Notes: generated by a model from the letters alone, not told the origin. Counted from the stretch's first letter, positions 50,433 through 63,922 are shown. The stretch is DNA of 64,000 nucleotides from Pegea sp. RAD2-039 (GCA_034620365.1 JAQGEQ010000299.1:1302001-1366000); one strand, 5' to 3'. Made by a program: numbers and translations.

Positions 50433-51264
50433 GGTTAAAGCTCTTGCATATGATTTACAGAATGACAGGTATATTGAATTTATTTTGCTTAAAATTGATA
50501 TAATTGGCATAAAATATATTTCTTAAATAAATCTAACGTTAACTACAGAGTTTCTGTGGCAAAATGTTTTTAGCCATATTGTTTTAATAAACATACAAAA
50601 AGTTTCAATTTCAATTCATCAAATAGTTTATGTTTATAATTGAAACAAGTTTTACGATTAAATTGGAAAATGATATAGAATACTCTGCAAGGTTAATAGT
50701 TGTTATCTTATATGTTTATTTTTTTACTGAAATATTTTGTGTTTAAATTGAGTCATTTTAATATACCAAAATGTAATATTTTATTAAAAAATCTAGAATA
50801 TTTGTTTAATTGTTTTTTTTATTTGAAGTTACAAGTTGTATAGATTATTTTTCTATAATAAAATTTTCTATGCAACTTTTTTATTGATTTTAATGATCTT
50901 AACTTTTGTAAAAGCTACTGCATAATAAGTTATTAGTATTTTAGTATTTTATTATTATTATTCCTTAAAGATGTAATAACATGTTTAAATATAATTTTAC
51001 ATTTTATTAACTCTAATTGCATAGTTTATTATAATTTTATGTATTATATTAGTTATATATATCACAATATTTTTTGCTTCTTTCTTAAATTTTGGAATTT
51101 ATGAACAAATTTATTTATTCTTTATACTTAGTTGTTCAATATATATCAGTTGTTGAAATATTAGGAACATTTTATTATTATCCATTTTATAACTTTTATA
51201 AAAGTTAAATAGATTAACTCTTTATTATTATTCAGTAAGTCTGACATTGAAGTTTGATAATACA

Positions 51265-54131
51265 ATGAGTGATAGTCAAGAAAGTGTATCCGATGAAGCA
51301 GATGGTTTATTTAATGAAAATTATAAAGTTTTAAAGATACTTATGAAGATGGTTAATGTAAGTTTTAATGTCTCTTTATGTTTTTTGAATAGTTAATGAA
51401 TTGTTTTTGTTAATATAGTAAATACTTTTATAAAAGGTTTATGTACATGAAACAAATTAATTATGACTTGGCTTTTACTTTCACAGTTTAAATTGTTCTT
51501 AGGGAGATAATAAACATCTCTCTATCTTATATCTTTCTTTGCTTTTAAAAACAGTCTGTGACATGTTCTTTTATTCACCTTTAATCAGTATATTTACTCA
51601 TGAGCCCTAAAGTATTCTAGGTGCCATTAGTCTTTATAATTTCTGAGAAATATAAACTGACCATGAGAATTTTATTTTTAGGAAGTGAAAACTCATTCAG
51701 AAAAGGAATCACCTGTTGAACTTTCTGAGGAACTAGAATGGGATGTTCGAATCATTAGAGAATCATGTAAAACTGAGGTGGTTGCATTGATAGAAAAATC
51801 TAATTGTCAAAGTTGATTAGTAATAAAAATTAATGTGTGTTAAACCAGATAATGTTATTTTAAAGTTTTAAAGCTGATTAATAGATGTTAAAGTTGAATT
51901 TGTTCTAGTTTTTAGTCTCCTTTTTATTAGGATAATGTCAACTTACTCGCAACATCAGAAGTTGTTGAAAGTCTGTATGGGATTCTTGTATTAAGTAAAT
52001 CTCCAGATCTAAATGTGAGTAAAAAACTTCCATCTTTTTGTAAAATGCTTCATTCATTTAGTTATAATTTAATTTTAATAGTTTATCAGGTTTTTTTGTC
52101 TTCTTATTCAATATTATCTTGTTTTTTTAGGAACTTGTTTTAGCAATTATTGCAGATATGTGTTTATTTGAGCAAGCTCTGGCTGTTGTATCTGACAAGT
52201 CACATTTAAAGTGAGTTTTGTCATTATTTATCTTTATTTGTTTTTTTTAAAGCTTTTATTGATTTTTTAGTAAATCTTATGCCAATTTTATGATAGTTTT
52301 GTTATGGATTTATAATTTAGTATTTAGATTATTTAACAACTTATTAACACATAGATTTATTTATGAATTCTTATGGAAAAATTAGTTAGTTAAAACAGTT
52401 TTTTTTTAAATTAGACAGATTGAATAAAATTTTCAACAATTGTTTAACTGTAGCAATATTTGATAATACTTTATAAAGATCTCAAAATAATTTTTATTTG
52501 ATTGAAAATTTTTATTTGTTTTAATGAAGAACTTTTCATCTATCTTATAGTTATCATCTAATGTTTTTAGGAATCTTATCTTTTTTCTACTCGATGTTAT
52601 TCATCTTTCATGTCTCATAGAAACAGTTAGACTTTTAGTAATCTGTTTTATGAACGAGAAATATTCTTTTAAATGGATAGAAGCACTTCATGATAATATA
52701 AATGGATTTATGTCTCACATCAATTTTATTCTACAATATTCTAAAAACAGTAAGTTTTCAAATTATACTCTTTATTTTATCTGAATCTAATTGAAGTTAA
52801 AAAGTACAAACTAAAATATCTGAAGTAGTTTTTGTGCAATTATAAATAATATTAAATTTTTTAAAGTTGAGCTTCTATCCCGAGTTGCCTACTTGTTGGA
52901 TGAGTTATTTAAACAAGATGAATTGTTTTCAACTACTTTCACCAAACCTGATACGATTGGTAAACTTTTTACAAATTTAGTAAACTATTCACTGTAAAAT
53001 TAACTGAAATTTTAGTCTGATTATATTAGTGGTATGGTAGATAACTTATTACTTCTTAAAATCCTTTTAATACTTTAAATACTTTCATATACATTTATTA
53101 AATGTTTCATATAAAAAGCAAAGAAGAAAATAATATCAGATGTTAAATATTTTTGCAAAGACTTTGCATATTAAATTTATTCATCGAATTCTTTTCTTCT
53201 TCAAATCGGTTTCTTACCGTATTTGTCACCACTGTATCATTTTTAGTAATAAATTTTTACTGTTTTGAAAGAAATTAGTTTCAAATTTACTACAACTAAA
53301 AAATTCTCAAAATTAGTTTGTTTATGGTTAATCTTGATTAAAAGATTTTTTTTGCTTCTACAGATCATTTTGTTGAAGGAGTAACAACTTTAACTGAGGA
53401 TGGAGAGTTCGAATCATTTACTGGACTTTGTAGATCACTGCATCTTCTGCAAAAAGTCATGTCACATACAGATCTAATAGAAAATTATCCAAGTAAGTAA
53501 CATTTATTATTTAAAATAGTAGTCAGTAAAATATTAAAAATCTCTTACAATCTTGTTTTTTAGAGGAAAGCATCTTATCTCTATTCCATCTTTTCTCTGT
53601 CATAGTAACTAGATGTTCAACTAGTAGAGTGTTGTATCGAAATATGAAAGACAGTGATGGTGAAAATATGAATTCAGCAGAAGTAACTATTTATTGTTTG
53701 CTGAATCTTTGCAAATCTTTCATCCTTAATCCTCCTAATTTTGAAGATGAAGATCATATAACAAAATTCAACGACTTTAAAAAAGATATTTCAAGGTTAG
53801 AAGACTTTGATCTTGCTTGGAAATATTTAATATCAGTTGATTTACTCGGTTGTTAAATATTACTTCTTTTGAAATCTAACAAAATTTGAATAAAAGCTTT
53901 TTTTGCTAATCTTTTTCATTAAATTTTTCTAGTTTTGCACAAACTGTTGTTGATGCATTTGGTCTTCTACCTGCTATTGAAGTTTATTTTCCTCAAGGAT
54001 CTCCTTGGTCTGATATTTGTGATAGAGATGATACACTTCTAAACGGTGTTAAAGAACCTCCTAATTCAACTTCCAACCTCATATACCAAGTTGCTTTAGA
54101 ATTAATTTCGAAGGATAAAAATAAAGCATGA
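51265..54131 (+). CDS. SAAL1: SAAL1 (serum amyloid A-like 1) homologue
   Basis: A 394-residue protein on nine exons: 51265-51357, 51682-51777, 51931-52014, 52131-52210, 52571-52749, 52867-52959, 53364-53492, 53564-53795 and 53933-54131, all in phase. SAAL1 is an armadillo-like helical protein of poorly known function, linked to cell proliferation in vertebrates. The diagnostic stretch runs EELEWDVRIIRESC, then DNVNLLATSEVVESLYGIL and LSKSPDLNELVLAIIADMC and LFEQ. It parallels vertebrate SAAL1 ([42 protein letters not shown]). Further helices follow: LIETVRLLVICFMN, then IELLSRVAYLLDELFKQDE. The C-terminus ends DAFGLLPAIEVYFPQ and a hydrophilic tail. It is somewhat shorter than the human protein. 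In exon 8 the frame stays open past the donor at 53796, but only that donor gives the right phase for the last exon. AATAAA at 54311 may be the poly(A) signal. Confidence 0.88.
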
Positions 54132-56460
54132 ATAATATTTTGATCAATGATTAGAAGCAAGTCCAACAAACTTTTGTTCTTTTTTTACTGCCTCTTCAAC
54201 TATATTTTGTCTAATTTTTTTTGTCTTTATCTTTTTTCTTTGAGTCTTATCAAGTTATTTGTATCAAAAAGTTGTGATTTGTATCCTACTTCAGATAAAA
54301 CAACAAACAAAATAAAAAAAGATAAAAAAACAAGCTTAATAACGTTGAAAGTTACAATTATCTTATTTGTTCATCTTTTACATAAGACATTTTATAAAGC
54401 TAATCCTAAATGTAAAACTAAATTTAAATAACGAAAAAAATAGTTTTTAAATTTTGGTAAACAATTTGTAGGAAGACATTTTAATTAGTTATTTTTAATA
54501 ACCAAGTATAAACTATTCTGATTAATTAAAAACCTGTAGACAATCAGTAAGTCTCGAAACACTTGATAATAGCTACCTTTAATTTTGATACGTTACTTCT
54601 ACCACTGTTTTTTGTAAGCCTGCGAGTTCAGGTTACCTGACTAGTGAGCAGGTTATTTAGCTTTTGAAAACAATAAATTAATATGTAATAATCATTTAAA
54701 ATAATTTCAATACGACAAAATTAAGATAATTTTATTAATTACATCAAACGCAAAAGTTCTGAAGAAACTCTTTTGAGAGTCTTTTGATTTCGAGATTCAG
54801 TATTCATCATAAACTGTTTGTTTATAAATACATTAACTACATACTTCAAGCTAGATTAAAACTGTCAATTATATAATCAAATATATAGTTACCTTACTAG
54901 TTTGCTTGAGTCTAAAAATTATTTAATAGATGACTTACTCTTTGAAAATACTTAGGTCTTAATAATAAAAAACTTGAACTTGTTTACTTACAGATGTCGT
55001 TTCAGTTGTCGATAGAATTATATTTATAAAATATTGTAACATAATAGCCATACCTATTTTGAAAACAAAAACAGCTGTTTTAGCAGCAACTTACTGCAAA
55101 ATGTAAACACAAATTATGCAAAAGATATCTAGAATAAAAAGGATAGAAATTGAACATTTTTTAATTTTAAAACAAATGGAATGCTTGCAATGTGTGTGTA
55201 AAAAGTACTTGCAATTACTGTAGAACAACAAAAAAACAGTTTTTCTAATAAAATTGAATTTCCTAAATTTATAAAATTTACCTTGCGTAAAAATATAAAA
55301 TTGTTAAATGAATTTATTAAATCAGTAAACTTGAAATGAACCATCAGACTCATGAATATAAAATTTGCTCTTCTGTTCACATTGAGTCGAGGGCTTTCAA
55401 CCATAAACAGCCTTATCAATTATCCTTTATGGTCTTTGAACATTTTTCAGGCCTTATTTGACGTTACCTTACAACTACAAGATTTTTTGTTAAAGTTTCA
55501 CAAGTCATGGAAGATCTTCTTTTTCACTCAAACGTTTAATTATCAAAAGATCTTATTTTTTGCACAACTCTTTTTATAGTAACTATGTCTTTTATGTTCT
55601 CACTTATTTCAGACTTATCATTTTCTTGTATCAACTTGGTCGGGGGTTTCATTAAAATCTCAAAAACAAAATTTTTTGTCACATATTCAAATCATTTATA
55701 TTCAGGAACTCTTTTCAGTGCCCTATTTCAAAAGAACGTAGTTTAGTTTTGACTTGGAGGTAGGTGTTTAGAATTTATAGCTTAAATTAAGCTATAAAAC
55801 ACTATTGAACCTAGACTTTCTAAACATTTTGCCTCTGATCTTTCAAAAGAAATAATAAGGGATTTTAATATGAAATTCATCAGAAATAATTTTGACTTCA
55901 AAATTCGAGTTCTTTTTATTAAAGTCGAGCTGTTTGTCTTATTTTATCCAATTTATATTTTTGTTGACCATAGTATTAATTATATTTTTTAAACCGCAAA
56001 AAATAAAGCTTTAGTTAAAACTAAGAATTGTTTGTAGCTAAATTTTATCTATTGATGTTATATGCTACCCAAATTCAAGTAAAAACTGAGAGATTAAATT
56101 TGAAGATATCATTAAAAACAATTTGCGTCTATAAAGTATATTGAAGCTCTAATTGAAACAAAGCATTTTTCTAGTAGTAAAAGTACTAGTGAGCTTTGTT
56201 CTTTAGTGTAATAAAAAATAATCAGAATAAAATAAAACCAATTACCTCCAAAAACTACTCTAGAATAATTAAGAATTTATTTAAATTATAAGAATACATA
56301 ATGTTATTGCATTAGTAAAGTAAATAATGATTTAGGCCAACAGGCCTCTTTTGATTTTCTACCATAAAAGTTAGGTAAAGCGCCAAACATCAAGAATCTA
56401 TCACCTAATTATGAAAAAAAATTATATTTACAATAATTTTTATTACTTTGGTCGCCTATA
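54132..56460. other. Intergenic, between SAAL1 and APLF
   Basis: AT-rich spacer. Open frames at 54147-54431 (+), 55129-55419 (-) and 55352-55579 (+) look like low-complexity chance frames rich in F, L, K and N. Nothing is recognised. Confidence 0.55.
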
Positions 56461-59029
56461 ATGGCTGTATATTTAGTTCAAACGGATCGAAACGATTTAA
56501 AGTTCTCAATTACTGCGGAGACAACAATAGGCAGGGGCCCGTTTTTTGATATATCTGATAAAAAAGTGTCTAGAAATCATGCTTTGTTAACTCCAGTTGT
56601 TGATGAAGAAGAATTGGACTTAAAGTCGATTCATATAAATCCTTGCTTTGTTTATTTGAAAAAAACTGATAAAAGTGTAGCTTTAAAAAAAGATTTATCT
56701 ATTAGGCTAAAAGTTGGAGATCATTTTTCTTTGTTAGAAGATAAACATTCTTTCAGAGTTCATTCTATTTCTAAAGAAGCAGTATCCATGGAAGATCCAC
56801 TTATTAAGGATGATTTGAACAACAATAGTGATGAAGATTCTGATTCTACAAAATCATCTGATATTGTTGATAAGTGTCAAAGTAATGAAGTTATTAAGCA
56901 ATCTGATCATTCAGAAGATCAATTTGTTTCTCAATCTTCTGAAGTTTCATTTAATGAAGAAAATAAACCATTAATTGCGCAACAAGCGAAACTTGAAGTT
57001 AATACATTACAAAATAATCAAAATTCAAGTAATGGATGTTCTAAAGGTTTTGAAGAATGTGAAAAAGACAAGAATACTAAAAATAGAAAATCATGTAAGT
57101 ATGGCAAACGTTGTTATCGTCAAAGTTTGCAGCACTTAAGGGAGTTTGCCCATGTAGATGACTCAGATTATGAATGTGAGAACACTTCTGAAGATGACAA
57201 AAGACCTGTATGCCCATATGGATCTAGCTGTTACAGAAAAAATCCTGTTCATAAGTATGTAATTAACTTCATAATAATCATTAGTAAACATAATATTTTT
57301 TATATAGTATTTGTAAATTAAATGATTTAGTTAATATAATAATATTTTGATCAAAATGAACTTTTCCTAAGATATTTTAATTTAGAAATTATTATATTGA
57401 AATACTATTTATTTTAAATACACTAACAAATTTGTCTTTATCTATTTTATTTATAGCAAGCATATTTTAGTTATTTTTGTTTTTTAAAAGTGTTAATCTG
57501 AGTTATATCTATATTATTACTAAAACATACAAAAACTATTACTTAAGTAATAATGATCAATATATCAGCAAATCTTCTTAAAGTTTATATTTTTTAATTC
57601 TTGATAGTATGAATGTATAACAATTATAATTATTACATATTTATATTGCCATATATATATAATTTAATGTTGTTACACTATTTTACAATTTTGTGATTAG
57701 TTAGTTTTAATTAATATGAAGAACAATTTAGAATATTTTTATTATTTAATTTTTCTATTATTTTTTTAACAATGAACTTATGGTTATTTTTTTTACTTTG
57801 TGATTGTTTAAGGACTTTTTATAGTGATTATAATATAATAATAACTATCTTAATGATTTTATTTTTTAGTTTTATAAAGAATTCTGTTTTAAAATTATTT
57901 TAAAGTACCAACTTATAAGTCAAAATGTAAGTAATTGAAAATAATTTTTAAATTATAAATTAAAAAATTACCAATAGTGTTTTGTTGTTTGTTTCAATAA
58001 GAATATTCTGTTTTATAAAGAGGACTATTTATATGTGATTAGAGTGTGATTTGATCCATGACCTGCTTATGGTCTAAATATATTGTATTTAGCTAAACTA
58101 TTGTAAAATTTAATTGTCATTTTTTAAACTACATTTTATGATAAATTTATTGTCACAGAAAACAATATACTCACAGTGAAGCTTCTGCAGCTGGTTCCTC
58201 AGCTTCAACCAAAGATATAAAACAAGAAGAGGAAACAGGTCGCCAAAAATCTTCTAGATGTAGAAAAGTTTTAGTGGATCGATTTGTGGATGATAGTGAC
58301 TCTTGTAGTTTAGCATCAGGAGAGGAAAGTGATGATGTTTACGTCAGAGAAAAAGATGTTGAAGAAAGTAAGTCATTTCATCTAATTCCTAAAAATTATT
58401 CTTATCTTAAAAATTTTTTGAATCAATTTTCTTTAAAATGTTTTGAAAGAAGATTTAGAGATAATTAGATATAGAAGTCTATAGTTTAATAGATTAGTTC
58501 GGTGAAACTACTTTTGAAGACTTTTAATCAGTTTAATGATAAGAATGTAATGATGTTGAGTCTCTGTATATATTTAATATAAATTTTTTCTTATTTTCAT
58601 TTAAATTCTTTCTTTTTTATAACTTTTTTCTTATCTTACAAATAGAAATTTTCTGGTTTTGAACTTTAGGTTAACTTTAGCTTACTATTTATAAACTGAT
58701 TAATCTTTAAGTGTACTAAATAAAATAATTATTAATTGCAAGGTTTAGTTTCTCATAAATATTTTCTATTAAATTAATGACTTTTCAAAAGCTTTTTAGC
58801 AAATTGAATTTAATTATAAGATTTGCTTCTAAGTGATTCTGCTAATTTAGGTGAAGATTCTGATTGGGAACCCAAAATTAAAAAGAAGAAAATTCCGCCA
58901 CCAAAACCAAAAATCTCTAAAAAAAAGAAGAAAAAATTTGATTATGATGATGAATCCGATGAGTCCGAAGAAGATGAGATGATACTAGATGATGAAGAAA
59001 GTGAAGCAGAATTTTCTGAAGATGGTTAA
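56461..59029 (+). CDS. APLF: APLF homologue (aprataxin and PNK-like factor): FHA domain, two PBZ zinc fingers, acidic tail
   Basis: A 393-residue protein on three exons: 56461-57254, 58159-58367 and 58851-59029. APLF is a DNA strand-break repair factor and histone chaperone that binds XRCC1/XRCC4 through its FHA domain and poly(ADP-ribose) through PBZ fingers. The FHA domain covers about residues 1-105, with the phosphopeptide-binding GR (R25) and SRNH (S37, R38, H40). An acidic, Ser/Asn-rich linker follows. PBZ1 is CKYGKRCYRQSLQHLREFAH (212-231) and PBZ2 is CPYGSSCYRKNPVHKKQYTH (251-270), both with intact CCHH ligands; intron 1 cuts PBZ2. The tail holds EDSDWEP, as in the vertebrate acidic histone-binding domain, then a lysine block and a second acidic run to the stop. 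No Ku-binding RKR-x-LPxW motif is visible in the linker. It is shorter than the human protein. Confidence 0.93.
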
Positions 59030-60771
59030 TCATTTTTTTGCTGCTATTTTTTATCCGATTTTTGATACTTTCTACTTGTGTATATGATCGTTGTTTTATC
59101 ATAATATTCACAAATCTAGTTGTCAGTTCATCAACTACACTAGTCGCAGCAAATCCTTTTTTGTTTTCTAAAATATTTGGGGTGTTTTGAGTCCATATGT
59201 TGTTTTTTGATGTTTATTTTATTCATAAGTTTAAAATGGTTCTAATTAAACCAGCATCAAGCATGTCTCTATACTAAAATTTTTAATAATTAAACTGACT
59301 CTTAATTTAAAGAAGATTTTTTCACCTTTTTATTGTAGAATGAAACTTCAAATTTATCAGATGATTGTTTTATGTATTTTTTTATTTAACAATTTGCATT
59401 TCAGTGATTTTATGAACGGAAAACCAATTTTACATGTAGTATTCATTGATTTATCAAACTGATTTAGATGTTGGCTTTTAAAACTTATCGAATATAACTG
59501 GAAAATATTCTTGGTTAATCTGGTTTTATTTAAGTGTTTTTAAAAAGAAGATATTGAACGATAAAGATATATTAAAGTTTTAACATTTAAATTATTCAAT
59601 AGCTAGCATTTAACATTTCAAATTTTCATCGAATCTATTATTTCTTTGTATGAGCGCTAACTGCTTTTACCTGGAAGACTAACCCCTTGGACATTAATAA
59701 AACATTTTATAAATACTCTTCTACAAAGTAAATTGAAAAAAAATTCAGATTTATTATCAAAAGCGATCGATACAGAAACAACATCAGCAAATATGCTGTG
59801 ACACAATCGTCAAAAGACATTTTGACTTTGAAAGAGAAAGTATGATTTAAATTTGCTAGGAACCAAAAGCATCTGACAGGGAAATCATGATGAAAAAAAT
59901 CAGGAGTATAGCTACCGGTTTTTGTTCTTGTTAATTATACTTTCAACGAAAAGTGTTTCGTGTTTTAATTGTTTTTTATTTAAAACACTTCGGAGCTTTC
60001 TATTCTTGTCTGTTACATAAGGAGACAAGAACTCCATAATTGCCGGGAAAGTAGTAAGAGCATTAAAACGAGAAGAAAAACGTTTGAATCTCTCATCCTT
60101 CTAAAAAACAAAATCATTTTTTTGTGTAAATATTTGAAAGTAAATAATTTGTAGAGGATGTAGTTGATGGCAGATATATTTGAATCATGTCAAGTAGAGG
60201 GGTTAGTAATCAGCTTGACAATTTTATATCAATGATTTAGGTTTACTCTATCGTATTTACAGCATGATACTTCAAGAGTAGAACTACCCACAACACCAAC
60301 TATAAATAAAGATTACACAAAATTAATACTTGAGAAACAAACTTAAAAAAAATCAATAAACAAATCCATTAACAATTTGATTAGTAAAAGGTTCTTAGGT
60401 TAATTTATCAAGAAAATCGGACATAACTTTTGAAAAGAAAAGATTCAAAAGAAGTTACTATAAGAGACATTTACAGAAACTGGATGCTTGCTTAATTAAA
60501 AATAAATTGATTAAATTAAAATGACATTTCTAAAAAATTATCTCCAGGAAGGAATTAAATTGTTACAATTCAACAAAGCTTCTATTCAAATTATTCTATA
60601 TAGAGGAATATTTCCTGCCCTTGTAAAATTCATCAAAATTATAAATAAAAGTCAAAATCTGTTCTTAAAACTCATTTAAAATAGAAGCTGTTAACAAAAA
60701 AAAGTTCATTCATAAAATGGACAGACAGAAGAAATTGTTTGTTGACATCTTCAATAGTAAAGCCTCATGCT
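59030..60771. other. Intergenic, tail-to-tail between APLF and SNAPC4
   Basis: No gene seen. A perfect 9-bp inverted repeat, TTCTTGTCT/AGACAAGAA (60003-60011 and 60023-60031), with an 11-nt loop lies in a slightly GC-richer pocket. Both 3' untranslated regions should fall in this stretch. Confidence 0.5.
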
Positions 60772-63700
60772 TCAATTCACGAATATACTAACTTTTAAAA
60801 GCTTTAATTTCTCCTCATAATCTTTGGTTTCTTCAACTGGATTTTCCATCGTATTCTTTAACTTCTTGTTCTGTAAAGTAATAAAAAGTTTTTAATTAAT
60901 GAAATAGTTTTTATAAAATTGAAATAAAAATCTTTATGTTAATCATAAAACAAATCAATGAAAATTGTTTTTCAGCAAATCTTTGCCAGCAGACATGCAA
61001 CCATCAACTTTTGCAAACATTTGTACTCTATACAGAGTTCGAACCATCGTCGCAAAAATTACAAAATAAAGTTGTTATCAAACAAACACAAGCATCATAA
61101 AAATTAATTATATTCTAACGTATCTTCACATTAAAGGAAAAATATTAATATTAGTTAGTGATAGTTTAGTAATTGGTTGTATTTTGGTAAAAGCCAAATT
61201 AGTTAAAAGCCAGATTTGTTAACAAGAAGTAATACTTTCACAATCCTGGAATACATCTGAACAGTATCGGCTGTTGGAGGAAAAGGTGCGATGGACTTTT
61301 CTCTTACAAAGTAGAAAGATCGTTCCATGTTGGAAAGAGTAAGTTTGGGAAGTTCAAGTTCTAGTTTCCGGACTTCATCACTATCAGTTGACTCTAATTG
61401 ACAATATTTTTATTCCAAATATTTGAAACATCAAATTTATCAACTTACCAGCAATCAACTTCAAATTCTTTTTTCTTTTCAGCACCGTGAAAGCTGCTTC
61501 AGTATCTATGTTTAAATCTGAAGATTGTGAAGTAAGTAAAGTAGATCTGCCAACAAACCAACAAACCTTGAACTAATTTCATGAACCATGTCTTTGATTG
61601 GTTAGTAATTTCAGATTTCCACTCTTCTGCAATCTTCTGCATATACAAATTAGCCGGATGACCCACATCAAAGGTTAAACGTCGAACATTCCGTAGTTTT
61701 GAGCCTGAATCCACAAAGTTATTATCACTACATCACGTGACGTTTGCAACTTACCAATCAATCCCAAAATTTCATTACGATATTGAATCCCGCTGACAGT
61801 AAAGACCTTCTTCCGAGATCGAGTTTTTTTCTTTTTTGTTCGATTACAAGTGAAGTTGTGATAAAAGTTGATCATCCCTTCACTATCGATCCCTTCAGGC
61901 ATCTACATCAGGATGATTTGAAGATTTTTGATGAAGGGAAGGAAACACAAACTTTTGAAATGATGCTGGGATCATCAATTATCACGTTTCTACTTTCCCA
62001 AGGCATCACTTTCTGCTTCTTATTTTCTTAAAATTCAATTTTATTAGATGACAACTGATTTGAATCATCTGGATTAATCTTACTCACCAGGAGGAGAAAG
62101 AGCATTCTGTGAGGAAACTGGAGCGCCAACTATGATAGAAACCAGTTAACAACTTACTGATTAGCTACAAGTGCCACTTACTCTGTTTATTCTTCTCTTC
62201 AATTGAGATCACTGTACACAGTTGGTTTCGAATGTTCTGAATACTCTGCATGTGAATCGCGTGTCCTTCCTTACTCCAGTTATTATTTGATTTCCGGTTT
62301 CTTATTTTGTTTCTACCAACAAACTCATATGAGGGAATTCCCCTCCACATCATCACCAACTTACTGTGTCAGCAGTTTGTAGCGTTTCGACACCTGATTA
62401 TCGTTTCTACCAGGAAGCGATTTGGCGACTTTACTCCAACTAAAACCTCCCTGCTCTTTAACAAGACTCATGATCATTTCATCCTCTTCTTTCGTAAATG
62501 GTCCTCTTGCTCTGTCCATCAAACAGTTGACGTATCTACAATCAATTGATGAAGCAGTTGAAGAGGGGGTCTTCTTCTCACCTCTCACGGATCTGGGCAT
62601 CATTCCTACCCGGAAGGATGTTCATATCTCTGATCTTGGCCCACTGCTGTCCATATTGGACCACAGCTCGTATCAAGTTTGCATCTTCATTAGCATCCCA
62701 TCTAGTTCATAAAATATCGATTAGATGAACACTAGAGGGCGCCGACGGCGTACTTGTCACGTCTGATGGCAGGGTCTAGAGATTTAGTCCATCTATGAAC
62801 CAACTGAGAAGAACAGCGACCAGGAATATGACAAGCGATCTGCAAAAAGGTCTTGAAGACACAAAATCTACATCCAGGATCAACTCACTTGATTGTAAGG
62901 AATCACATTCTTCACACGATATCTCTCGACGAGTGACGTCAACAAACGATCTTCTTCTGGAGTCCACGGCTGCTTCCTGTTAAAGAATGATCAACATCCG
63001 AAGACATGATCCTGATTTCTACCTCCGCATGTATCTGTTGTAGTATCGGCAACAATCCAACGCAGTTCTTCCTGGGACTTCCTTTGAAATCTTCACCCAA
63101 TTCAAATCCGGGGACTTTGTGATCGCTTCATGAAGATTCTGTGAAGAAGCTGATTAAGATGAGGATTAGGATCGGATAAGGATCACCTCAACATCTTTTG
63201 GACTGAATTTAGATTCTTTATTGATAGATGGGTGAAGACGATTCTGCCAGAATAATTTGCATGCAATTGCGGAGTGGGCTTTGTTCAGATGGATGTTGGC
63301 AATCGCGTTCCAATCGAACTCTTGAAAGCGGTTTGCGATTAGATCCTAAGAAGAGAAGATATAAAATCTTTAAAGATGTTTAGAGAGGCTTACTTCGACC
63401 CTTGGAACGTTGTTGAGCTTTGATTTGATTTGGTTAATCTTTTCTAATATTCTGTCAAAAAATACAATTGCGGATGAATATTTATTGGATCTATTTTCCG
63501 ACAAATCTTACTCAGCTTTTTCTGATGATTCGTAACTAGCTTGCAGATGCTCTAAATGAGATATCAAAGGAGTAGTAAACTTCTTTACTGCATCTTCTTT
63601 TACTCCTTCTGCAAGAGCTAAACACGAAATGAAATTGTTTTGTTTGTGGTTCATGAAAGAACCTTTTTGATGTTTTGGTGTAAATCGAAGAGCTGGAAGC

Positions 63701-63922
63701 ACCCAAGGATCATAACTAGCATTCATTAGCTGATTTCTAGTAACAATATCAGGATTAGATGGACCAAAACCATCGTCATCCTGGAAGAATACAAAGATTA
63801 AAGAACAAGGGTCTCAATTTGAGGATTTTACTTACACGAAACAAATGTTTGTAAGCAATTCTTTCATATTTTTTGGAAGGTGAAGGGTTTTCTAGTGGAT
63901 GTCTTTTTGCTACAGGAGCCAT
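60772..63922 (-). CDS. SNAPC4: SNAPC4 homologue: largest, Myb-repeat subunit of the snRNA-activating protein complex
   Basis: About 670 residues on 17 exons. The first is 63922-63836 (ATG at 63922), then 63780-63512, 63451-63394, 63345-63187, 63138-63023, 62976-62889, 62839-62754, 62701-62582, 62535-62365, 62312-62182, 62129-62088, 62026-61953, 61902-61755, 61704-61567, 61517-61449 and 61393-61236, and perhaps 60870-60772. SNAPC4 binds the proximal sequence element of snRNA promoters for RNA polymerases II and III. It has the family's four and a half Myb repeats. The half repeat has KLFWQNRLHPSINK (about 139-190). The four full repeats are about 183-230, 231-287 (PWTPEEDRLL ... RWTKSLDPAIRRD), 288-336 (KWDANEDANLIRAV ... 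PGRNDAQIRERY) and 339-386 (GPFTKEEDEMI ... PGRNDNQVSKRYK). Most introns are about 50 nt. It is less than half the human length. The 3' end is uncertain: the frame also runs on to a stop at 61203. Confidence 0.88.

Larger units (their letters stand above)
49250..51264. other. Intergenic, between fucosyltransferase-like gene and SAAL1
   Basis: AT-rich spacer with no gene. It contains a short repeat cluster at 50399-50432, listed separately. Confidence 0.5.

Noticed and set aside
51743-53417. tRNA B-box-like GTTCGAATC motifs near 51747 and 53407
   Set aside because: Both lie inside SAAL1 coding exons and have no A-box or cloverleaf around them.
53796-53856. Read-through of SAAL1 exon 8 to a stop at 53856
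   Set aside because: The donor after TCA-AG at 53795 is the one that joins in phase to the last exon. The read-through would drop the C-terminus, though a retained-intron isoform cannot be excluded.
54147-54431. 94-codon frame after SAAL1
   Set aside because: Begins just past the SAAL1 stop; low-complexity F/L/K/N composition and no family.
61030-61060. GTTCGAACC as a tRNA B-box
   Set aside because: No paired T-stem, acceptor stem or A-box nearby on either strand.
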